This document shows, piece after piece, positions 1 to 5,355 of a stretch of DNA of 5,428 nt. Under the pieces are notes generated by a model. The model did not search any database. It saw only the letters and a list, made by a program, of their open reading frames with translations, and was not told the DNA's origin. The translations under genes and the position numbers were made by a program. The stretch's first letter is position 1, and each line of letters begins with the position of its first letter. The DNA is from an uncultured Coriobacteriaceae bacterium (GTDB taxonomy: Bacteria; Actinomycetota; Coriobacteriia; Coriobacteriales; UMGS124), in NCBI GenBank assembly GCA_900555105.1, contig USJP01000135.1, positions 1-5,428 of the forward strand. The letters are read 5' to 3'.

Positions 1-1
1 A

Positions 2-1123
2 CAGAGTTATGCATTCAACAACGTTGAGACCTCGGCCGTGCCGTCATATGTGATGGAGCTGGGTGGGTCAGCGTTTATCGCCTCTGCCCAGACGAGCTTG
101 TTTATTGTGGCTGCTGTTATCTTGCGTTTTGCGTTCGGGCCGATGTCAGATCGTCGTGGCCCGCGTTTCATGATGATGGTGGGTGCGCTGGGTTTCACCT
201 TGCCCTGCGTCTTGCTTCCCTTTTGTGCCGAGCTATGGCAGGTGCTGAGCCTGCGGGCCGTCCAGGCTGTGGGTCTGGCGGCATTCCATCCCTGCGTCTC
301 TCTTGCCGTGAGTCGCATTTCGCAGCCAGGGATGCTGGGAACACGCATGGGGAGCCTCCGGTTTGTTTCGACCCTCTCCCTTATGGTGGGACCCGCTTTG
401 TTGTTCCCGCTCATTGATCGGGCTGGTTATTGTGCCTTTTTCGGCGTGTTGTGCCTGGTGGGGTTTGTCGGATTGGTCCTGCTTGGCGTGTTTGACGATG
501 GCTGGTCGGCTGGTGATGTCGCGGATGACAGCTCGCGGCGGCGCGAGGCTTGGGGAAGTGCTGGTCCGGTCAGGCTGGCGCGTCGATTCGCCCCTTTGCT
601 TGCGTACCCTTTTGTGTGCGCTTTTGGGTACGGTTCCATGCTCAATTTTGGAAAGATGCTGGTAGCTGACGTCATGCCAGGCTTGAATGACGGGCTTGTC
701 TTCACGTTTGTGAGCGTGGGAGGTCTGATTGGAAGCCTTTCGTGTGGGCGACTTGTCGATAGGATGGGAGTTCGCGGTACGGTTGCGGGGGCCCTTGGTT
801 TTGTGGGAACTGGGTTGCTTGTTCTGGGAGCCGCTCGAGAGGCGGTGCCGTTTGCATTGGGAGGGGTCGCCTTTGGTGCGGGATATTTTGGGGCGACCAC
901 CGCGCTAACTGCGGCACTGGCAGCCAAAACGGACGATGGGTGCAGAGGCAGCGCGCTTTCGTTGCAACAAAGCTGCCTAGACGTGGGCCTTGCGGCGGGG
1001 AGTTTGTTGGCTGGTGCCATTGTGCAGGCAACAGCCTCGGTTTCATTTGCGTTCTGGTCCATGGCGCTTGTCGTTGTACTGAGTGTCCCCGTTTGGCTCG
1101 GTTTGTGCCGTAAGGAGGCATAG
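2..1123 (+). CDS. Major facilitator superfamily (MFS) transporter, 5'-truncated by window edge
   Basis: This is a polytopic inner-membrane secondary transporter of the MFS; the substrate cannot be told. The frame is open from base 2, giving 373 codons, against roughly 390-400 residues usual for the family. The classical motif A between helices 2 and 3 is visible as GPMSDRRGPR (137-166). Its repeat in the second half, between helices 8 and 9, is GRLVDRMGVR (746-775). Eleven further hydrophobic segments can be followed, with a charged central loop (DDGWSAGD to ARR) separating the two six-helix halves. A GTG at 38 could be read as a start, but then only one helix would precede motif A instead of two, and the upstream codons (QSYAFNNVETSA) look like the end of helix 1. 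The real start therefore lies left of the window. The stop is TAG at 1121-1123, 91 bp before the Crp-like gene on the same strand. Co-transcription with that gene is possible but unproven. Confidence 0.9.
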   Translation, partial: QSYAFNNVETSAVPSYVMELGGSAFIASAQTSLFIVAAVILRFAFGPMSDRRGPRFMMMVGALGFTLPCVLLPFCAELWQVLSLRAVQAVGLAAFHPCVSLAVSRISQPGMLGTRMGSLRFVSTLSLMVGPALLFPLIDRAGYCAFFGVLCLVGFVGLVLLGVFDDGWSAGDVADDSSRRREAWGSAGPVRLARRFAPLLAYPFVCAFGYGSMLNFGKMLVADVMPGLNDGLVFTFVSVGGLIGSLSCGRLVDRMGVRGTVAGALGFVGTGLLVLGAAREAVPFALGGVAFGAGYFGATTALTAALAAKTDDGCRGSALSLQQSCLDVGLAAGSLLAGAIVQATASVSFAFWSMALVVVLSVPVWLGLCRKEA

Positions 1124-1165
1124 GTCGGGAGCTGCGCTTATGGTATCCTTCTCGGGATAGAAGGC

Positions 1166-1182
1166 CCGCACGTATCGTGCGG
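1166..1182. promoter_or_regulatory. Perfect inverted repeat upstream of the Crp-like gene (possible operator)
   Basis: CCGCACG and CGTGCGG form perfect 7-bp arms around TAT, centred about 40 bp before the ATG of the Crp-like gene. No T-run follows, so it does not look like an intrinsic terminator for the MFS gene. It could be an operator (autoregulation, for example) or a 5'-UTR hairpin. A weaker 5-bp repeat, TATCC/GGATA with a 6-base loop, lies just before it at 1144-1159. I could not place a convincing -35/-10 pair in this gap. Confidence 0.4.
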
Positions 1183-1198
1183 TGCTGATCGCACTGTG

Positions 1199-1205
1199 AG
1201 GAGGT
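1199..1205 (+). promoter_or_regulatory. Strong Shine-Dalgarno of the Crp-like gene
   Basis: AGGAGGT lies nine bases before the ATG at 1215. This near-perfect anti-16S match fixes the start of the regulator and rules out later in-frame starts. Confidence 0.8.
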
Positions 1206-1214
1206 CCGTACTGC

Positions 1215-1919
1215 ATGGAGACAGCAAGCTTGTTCGTTCGACCGCGTCCCGTGCTGTCGCAGGCCATCGAGGCGTGCATCCGTGACGGCTCGATTCAGAG
1301 CACGCTCATGCACCTTAAGTCGGGCGACATGCTGTTCCGCAGTGGCGACAATATCCGCTGGACGTTTTACATTTCGCGCGGCCTGGTGAAGCTTTACTCA
1401 GAAGATGGCACGGGCGACACCAAGACGGTCTTTCTCCACAAGGCGGGAACCCTTATTGGATTTCAGACCCTTCAGCAGACCGATGATGATGTGTATCCCA
1501 GCATTCTCAACGCCCAGGCAACCGCTGCCTGCGACATCTACGCGCTCAATGCCACTCAATTCAAGCAGTTCCTCATACAGCACGGCGAGATAGGCTACGA
1601 GATGTCGTGCTACTTGTTTGACATGTTGTCCTCGCAGACGCGAGAGAATGTGAACGGTTCTATCTACTCGGTTCTTGAGCGATTCGCGGCGCTTCTTCTG
1701 GCAATTGCCCGTGAGCTTAACCTTCCGCAGGCTCCGGCAATGGTTCCATTCGCCAATGCGGAGCTTGCCGCCATGCTCGGCGTGCACCCCAACTCCGTGA
1801 CGAACGCCATCACCTCGCTGCGCAAGGCTGAATGTGTCGAACGCCAGCATGGGTGCCTCCTCATCACTGACTACAAGAAACTCAAGCAAGTCGCCGGCGA
1901 CCTGGTGGGACGCGACTAG
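1215..1919 (+). CDS. Crp/Fnr-family transcriptional regulator
   Basis: A cytoplasmic DNA-binding regulator of 234 residues, the usual length for the Crp/Fnr family. Residues about 30-115 form the cyclic-nucleotide-binding-like beta-roll (LKSGDMLFRSGD, then YISRGLVKLY, then HKAGTLIGF). Residues about 115-165 form the long dimerisation helix. The winged helix-turn-helix spans about 178-218, with LAAMLGVHPNSVTNAITSLRK as turn plus recognition helix and a wing ending in CLLITD. The cAMP-contacting phosphate-binding cassette of true Crp (GEL...RAA) is not recognisable, and there is no N-terminal cysteine cluster like that of Fnr. The effector is therefore unknown and probably neither cAMP nor an iron-sulfur cluster. 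The ATG is supported by AGGAGGT at 1199-1205. The gene follows the MFS gene by 91 bp and precedes the reductase by 200 bp, so it may control either. Codons 195-216 reappear at the right end of the window. Subfamily is not assigned. Confidence 0.93.
   Translation: METASLFVRPRPVLSQAIEACIRDGSIQSTLMHLKSGDMLFRSGDNIRWTFYISRGLVKLYSEDGTGDTKTVFLHKAGTLIGFQTLQQTDDDVYPSILNAQATAACDIYALNATQFKQFLIQHGEIGYEMSCYLFDMLSSQTRENVNGSIYSVLERFAALLLAIARELNLPQAPAMVPFANAELAAMLGVHPNSVTNAITSLRKAECVERQHGCLLITDYKKLKQVAGDLVGRD
1797..1860 (+). repeat. Direct repeat copy A (inside the Crp-like HTH region)
   Basis: This 64-bp stretch encodes V195 to the start of L216 of the Crp-like protein, covering the recognition helix and wing. 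It recurs in the same orientation at 5365-5428 with one difference (C at 1805, T at 5373). The final 55 bases (1806-1860) match exactly. The offset is 3568 bp, and the reductase and luxR genes lie between the copies. Confidence 0.97.
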
Positions 1920-1975
1920 GGGGATTTGCGTGGTGGAGCCCGACGGTCAGGCTCTGGCCATGTCTCGAAAATGTA

Positions 1976-2031
1976 ACCAGGTATTACTGGTACGTTTTGT
2001 ACCAAATGGATTCTGCCAGGCGTTTTGGTAC
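1976..2031. promoter_or_regulatory. Clustered inverted repeats with GGTAC core, putative operator of the reductase
   Basis: Three overlapping dyads lie 90-145 bp before the reductase ATG. They are ACCAG-N6-CTGGT (1976-1991), TGGTAC-N5-GTACCA (1988-2004, perfect 6-bp arms) and GTACCAAA-N17-TTTGGTAC (1999-2006 with 2024-2031, perfect 8-bp arms). The half-site GGTAC/GTACC thus occurs three times in 43 bp. A further dyad, CAGGC/GCCTG (2017-2037), overlaps the last. A weak -10-like TACAAA sits at 2043-2048 without a good -35, as expected for an activator-dependent promoter. The likely binder is the neighbouring LuxR-type protein or the Crp-like protein. Neither the Crp (TGTGA-N6-TCACA) nor the Fnr (TTGAT-N4-ATCAA) consensus is present. 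The dyads are seen directly; the role is inferred. Confidence 0.55.
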
Positions 2032-2106
2032 TGCCTGTGCCTTACAAATTGCTTCCGGTTCTCCAAGAATTCCGAATTGCGCATCCGATGGGGGGTGCAA
2101 CGACGG

Positions 2107-2115
2107 AAAGGAAAG
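2107..2115 (+). promoter_or_regulatory. Ribosome binding site of the flavoprotein reductase
   Basis: The purine-rich AAAGGAAAG ends four bases before the ATG at 2120, with its AGG core eight bases away. It selects the ATG that begins exactly at the Tat signal peptide, and rejects the in-frame extension to 1997 that would run through the operator region. Confidence 0.65.
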
Positions 2116-2119
2116 AACA

Positions 2120-2197
2120 ATGGAGTGCATTAGCAGGAGAGCATTTACGGTTGCGGGCGTCGCTACAACCCTCGTTGCGGGGAAGGCCCTTGCCGCC
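2120..2197 (+). other. Twin-arginine (Tat) signal peptide of the reductase
   Basis: The first 26 residues have the Tat layout: a short n-region with S5-R6-R7-A8-F9 (consensus S/T-R-R-x-F), a moderately hydrophobic stretch (TVAGVATTLVAG) and an A-x-A type end (A23-L24-A25, cleavage near residues 25-26). Export in folded, FAD-loaded form is expected. The exact cleavage position is uncertain by one or two residues. Confidence 0.85.
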
Positions 2198-3679
2198 GAG
2201 CCATCGGACGAGTGGAATGAGGAATTCGACGTTATTGTTGTGGGTGCGGGTATCGCCGGTATGACTGCGGCCATCGCGGCGGCACAGGCGGACTCTGGGG
2301 CCTCGGTTCTGCTTGCCGAGAAGTGTGAGCAGCCTTCGGGCAATTCTCCCTACTGCTATGGTGATTCTATCTACACCAACGATGCGGACGCTTTCTTCGT
2401 GTACTTGCAGCAAATGTGCGACGGGGTTACTCCTGATGATGTCCTCAAAGCGTTTGCGGAACATGTTCGCGATGACAAGGACTGGCTTGTTTCCATCGGT
2501 GCCAATGAGGAAGAAATGGATATCCAGGAGCCGGGTACTGCGGATAACCCGGCCGTCTGCGACGACTGCGAGTACCCTGAGTTCGAGTGCTCTTGGTCCG
2601 ACGGGCTTTTCTCGGTGGGCCACTCCAAGCTTGTTGATGTGAAGGGCCCAAACCACATTCACGTCTTCCTTGACGAGACGCTCGGGAATTATCCCAACAT
2701 CACGTACCGTACCCTCGCACCGATGGAAGACCTCGTGCAGGACGAGAGCGGGCGAGTTCTCGGCGCCGTTATCGACGGCAAGAGGGTTAAGGCGAATAGG
2801 GGCGTCATTCTGTGCTGTGGCGGTTTTGAGAGCGACCCTGTGATGCTGGAGGATTATGCGGGCAAGGGCGGCGCGATTCCTGCGGCCGGCAAGGGCAACA
2901 CCGGCGACGGTATTCGTGCGGCGATTCGTGCCGGCGCCGACTTGTGGCATATGGCTTGCGTGGGTAGCTGGCTTGCTCCGCGCGATTTGGCGAATACCAT
3001 GTTTACCAACCATGTGTTGAGGACGCGCAATTACAAGCGCTATGGCATTACGGTCGCCAAGAACGGTCGTCGCTTCTACATGGATTGGGACGGGCACAAG
3101 GCATTTACGAACCGCGACCCCGAGGCTGATGTCTCTGTTCAGGTTGGATGGCGCCACGGTCACACTCAGTTCGGCGGCGAGTGGTTCACCATCCCCATGC
3201 CCAACGAGGGATGGTTTGTCTTTGACCAAGCCGGTCTGGAGGCCGGTGCTATCGACCCGGAGATGTCGAGCGATCCCGCTGCCGACGGCTTTTGCTACAC
3301 GGCCGACACGATCGAGGAGCTGGCTGCCCAGATGGGCGTGCCGGCCGAGGAGCTTTCCGAGACGGTGAAGGTTTGGAACTCCTATTGCGAGCAGGGGAAG
3401 GACCTTTCTTTCTATCGTCCTGCGGACACGTTAACTCCCATTGCCGAGCCCCCCTTCTATGCCCAGCTGTGCGTGTCTGCGTTCCTTAACACGGACGGCG
3501 GTCCTCGTCGCGATGCCAAGGCGCGAGTTTTGGACACGCACGGCGACTCGATTCCGGGCCTGTATTCTGCGGGTGAGTTGGGCTCCGTGTGGGGCAAACT
3601 GTATCAGGGCAGCGGCAACGTCGCGGAATGCCTCGCGTTCGGGCGCATCGCGGCACAGAGCGCTATCAACCAGGAATAA
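2120..3679 (+). CDS. Tat-exported FAD-dependent reductase, fumarate-reductase/ketosteroid-dehydrogenase superfamily (FAD_binding_2)
   Basis: A flavoprotein of 519 residues, predicted to act outside the membrane as a reductase of an organic acceptor. Residues 1-26 are a Tat signal. The N-terminal dinucleotide fold follows, with FDVIVVGAGIAGMTAAIAAA (36-55, GxGxxG at 42-47) and an acidic strand end near E67. The second FAD segment is GVILCCGGFESD (228-239). The C-terminal FAD segment is IPGLYSAGEL (478-487), then Y495-Q-G-S-G-N500, then AECLAFGRIAA (502-512). Fumarate and urocanate reductases carry Arg in the matching N-R-L-G-G-N motif; here that place is Gln, so the substrate is probably not a C4-dicarboxylate. 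Cysteines C147, C150 and C157 form an unusual CxxC-x6-C group. There is no haem-binding CxxCH and no separate FMN-binding domain, so electrons must come from a partner outside the window. The gene is convergent with a membrane LuxR regulator, a pairing common in Eggerthellaceae. Superfamily is firm; substrate unknown. Confidence 0.93.
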   Translation: MECISRRAFTVAGVATTLVAGKALAAEPSDEWNEEFDVIVVGAGIAGMTAAIAAAQADSGASVLLAEKCEQPSGNSPYCYGDSIYTNDADAFFVYLQQMCDGVTPDDVLKAFAEHVRDDKDWLVSIGANEEEMDIQEPGTADNPAVCDDCEYPEFECSWSDGLFSVGHSKLVDVKGPNHIHVFLDETLGNYPNITYRTLAPMEDLVQDESGRVLGAVIDGKRVKANRGVILCCGGFESDPVMLEDYAGKGGAIPAAGKGNTGDGIRAAIRAGADLWHMACVGSWLAPRDLANTMFTNHVLRTRNYKRYGITVAKNGRRFYMDWDGHKAFTNRDPEADVSVQVGWRHGHTQFGGEWFTIPMPNEGWFVFDQAGLEAGAIDPEMSSDPAADGFCYTADTIEELAAQMGVPAEELSETVKVWNSYCEQGKDLSFYRPADTLTPIAEPPFYAQLCVSAFLNTDGGPRRDAKARVLDTHGDSIPGLYSAGELGSVWGKLYQGSGNVAECLAFGRIAAQSAINQE

Positions 3680-3692
3680 CCTGGAGTTTCGA

Positions 3693-3719
3693 CGCCCCTC
3701 CCGTTTGGCGGGAGGGGCG
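3693..3719. terminator. Strong intrinsic terminator hairpin shared by convergent genes
   Basis: CGCCCCTCCCG and CGGGAGGGGCG form a perfect 11-bp, almost all-GC stem around TTTGG. It begins 13 bp after the reductase stop and ends 5 bp before the luxR stop codon on the opposite strand. On the plus strand a short, interrupted T stretch (CTTTCTC) follows; on the minus strand there is hardly any. It most likely ends the reductase transcript and may also serve luxR from the other side. Confidence 0.85.
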
Positions 3720-3724
3720 CTTTC

Positions 3725-5137
3725 TCACTTGACGAGTTCCATAAACTCGTCTTTCGTGTGCACGCCAAGTTTCTGGTAGATGGACCGTATATGGTTGCGG
3801 ACGGTATTTTCCGACAGGCATGTTTTCTCTGCGATGGCCTTGCGCGTCCACCCTTCGGCGCACAGACAGGCAATCTGAAGCTCGCGTTCGGACAACCCAT
3901 ACCTCCGCAGTTCTTCGGACGCTGTCGTCGACAGATGTTTGGCGGCTCCGGCAGCCTGATTCTGTGTGGGGGAGTGGGGACCCGCCATATTGGCAGGCGT
4001 TTGGAGTGTCCGTTGGGCTCGGTTTTGGTTTTGAATCAACCCGTTGACAAGGGCTGCCGAGGCTAGGCTGAACACGAGGACGAGGGTCATGGTTATAATG
4101 GTTTCTTCGCCTATTATTGGGCCTGCCATGAGAGTGAGCGTTCGTCCCGCGATGTCTGCCAGCAGGTAGGAGCCATACCAGATGCCCATGTGCGTATAGG
4201 GGCTGCGTAAACCTCCTAGAGCGGTGTCGCATCCGGAGAACCAGGCAATTCCGAGCAGGAAGCTGTTCGCGATAAGCACCGCGGTTACTCCCATCTCCCG
4301 GTTTGTGGGGCTTAGGGCCAAGAAGGCTATGCCAATCAGCGCCGCCAGGCATGCAGCACCCCAGTAGCCGGCTATGCACCGTTGCACGGGAACTTTTCGT
4401 GCAAGTGCGGCGAACCCGAGGCTGATGCCGGATGCTACTATCTCGTGCAGCACCTGGGAGTTTCTGCCCACTTCGACGAACGAGCCGTTTGGGTATCCGC
4501 GGGCCACCCCAACGGTTATCGCCAACAGTACAAGGCCGGCGAAGTGGACAACGGGAAAGCCTGATTGAGGCGTACATGCGGTTGTCGATTGCGCCGGAAC
4601 CTGGGTTTCCGCCACGCTGTAGAGTATGAATATGAGCATCGGCAGGAACACGCTGATTACGGAGGTGACTATTTCCGGTAGCAGGCCGAGGACGAGGATG
4701 ACAAGCGCTCCCACGGCGACGCACAGGACGGATGCGACAAAAGCGTCTCGCCGTGACAGTCGCCGAAACAACCTGACCCACATACCGCCGCCCCAGGCGA
4801 CCCCTATTCCCCCAAGCACATAGGCAAGCTGGTTGACGGCTGACATGTTCAGGGTGTCTGATAGGAACAGCAGGATGCTTCCAGCTGTCATGCAAAGCAA
4901 CGAGCCCCAGTAGAGCACGCCAAGGAAACGACGACTTTCACCCATACGCATGAGCATAATAACGAGCACTGCGATGGTGAGGAGCCGAACTGCGATGGAG
5001 AGCACGCTCAGGATGCCTATGTCGCTTTGAAACGACAGGTCGTAGATGCAGTATTGAATCCACACCCTGACGAGCGCAAGGCCACCGAGCGCCCAGGGAA
5101 ATCTTCGAGCGGACAATACCGTGTTACTGGTGGACAT
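3725..5137 (-). CDS. Membrane-anchored LuxR-family transcriptional regulator (12-helix N-terminal domain)
   Basis: A 470-residue membrane protein with a C-terminal DNA-binding domain. Residues about 13-370 contain roughly 12 hydrophobic segments, including 40-63, 71-92, 131-153, 155-174, 194-213, 254-276, 283-300 and 346-367. A polar, helix-poor linker (about 371-410) leads to the LuxR/NarL helix-turn-helix at 413-470. Key elements there are LSERELQIACLCAEG, the recognition helix LSENTVRNHIRSIYQKLGV, and the final DEFMELVK. There is no receiver or acyl-homoserine-lactone domain, so the membrane part is the presumed sensor. Family knowledge: Eggerthellaceae encode many such proteins beside exported flavin reductases, where they are thought to be dedicated regulators. 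It is encoded convergently with the reductase and shares its terminator. The start is supported by AAAGGA eight bases before the ATG. The signal sensed is unknown; the reductase's substrate is the obvious candidate. Confidence 0.92.
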   Translation of the reverse strand: MSTSNTVLSARRFPWALGGLALVRVWIQYCIYDLSFQSDIGILSVLSIAVRLLTIAVLVIMLMRMGESRRFLGVLYWGSLLCMTAGSILLFLSDTLNMSAVNQLAYVLGGIGVAWGGGMWVRLFRRLSRRDAFVASVLCVAVGALVILVLGLLPEIVTSVISVFLPMLIFILYSVAETQVPAQSTTACTPQSGFPVVHFAGLVLLAITVGVARGYPNGSFVEVGRNSQVLHEIVASGISLGFAALARKVPVQRCIAGYWGAACLAALIGIAFLALSPTNREMGVTAVLIANSFLLGIAWFSGCDTALGGLRSPYTHMGIWYGSYLLADIAGRTLTLMAGPIIGEETIITMTLVLVFSLASAALVNGLIQNQNRAQRTLQTPANMAGPHSPTQNQAAGAAKHLSTTASEELRRYGLSERELQIACLCAEGWTRKAIAEKTCLSENTVRNHIRSIYQKLGVHTKDEFMELVK

Positions 5138-5145
5138 GCTGGAAA

Positions 5146-5151
5146 TCCTTT
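5146..5151 (-). promoter_or_regulatory. Ribosome binding site of luxR-type gene
   Basis: On the minus strand, AAAGGA lies eight bases before the ATG at 5137-5135. The spacing is good, and the first residues (MSTSNTVLSARRF) lead straight into the first hydrophobic segment, so this start is preferred. Confidence 0.65.
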
Positions 5152-5177
5152 ACACTTCATACTATCAAAGTCCCGAC

Positions 5178-5183
5178 AGTATA
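5178..5183 (-). promoter_or_regulatory. Probable -10 element of the luxR promoter
   Basis: Read on the minus strand, TATACT (preceded by TGA) is one base from the TATAAT consensus and would start transcription about 30 bases before the ATG. No matching -35 is visible at the normal distance. The -10 overlaps the right arm of a spaced inverted repeat ATACT-N14-AGTAT (5159-5182), which could place a regulator over the promoter. Confidence 0.4.
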
Positions 5184-5355
5184 TCAGACGCGTTGCGCGC
5201 CCCGTCTCCGAGTTCTGTGGCGAGGTCAAGCAGAAGACTTGCACGAGTTTTGATGAATCCGGCGGCGGTCTTTGTCAGGTGATGCGCTATGTGCGCGGGG
5301 GTCCGTGTTTTATGAACTTGCTGTATAAGGAGCCCGCCCGCGTCCGTACTTGTTG

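Noticed and set aside
38..40. GTG as the true start of the MFS gene
   Set aside because: The frame is open to the left edge, and starting here would leave only one helix before motif A instead of two, so the gene begins outside the window.
1936..1954. GAGCC/GGCTC hairpin after the Crp-like gene as a terminator
   Set aside because: The stem is only 5 bp with a 9-base loop and no T-run follows.
1993..2080. Possible 28-bp tandem repeat (CGTTTTG at 1993 and 2021, AATTGC at 2047 and 2075)
   Set aside because: Only 6-7 bases match per unit and the rest of the 28-bp units differ, so the equal spacing is probably chance.
1997..2119. N-terminal extension of the reductase to an upstream TTG
   Set aside because: It would put 41 residues before the Tat signal and run through the operator dyads. 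The ATG at 2120 has a ribosome site and starts right at the signal peptide.
2042..3229. Long minus-strand open frame of 395 codons opposite the reductase
   Set aside because: It is antisense to a protein with clear FAD motifs, shows no recognisable domain or hydrophobic pattern, and is explained by the high GC content and codon bias of the real gene.
3666..4895. Minus-strand open frame of 409 codons overlapping luxR in another frame
   Set aside because: Its translation is rich in Arg, Pro and Ser with no family features, while the overlapping frame has helices and a textbook LuxR HTH. It is a shadow frame.
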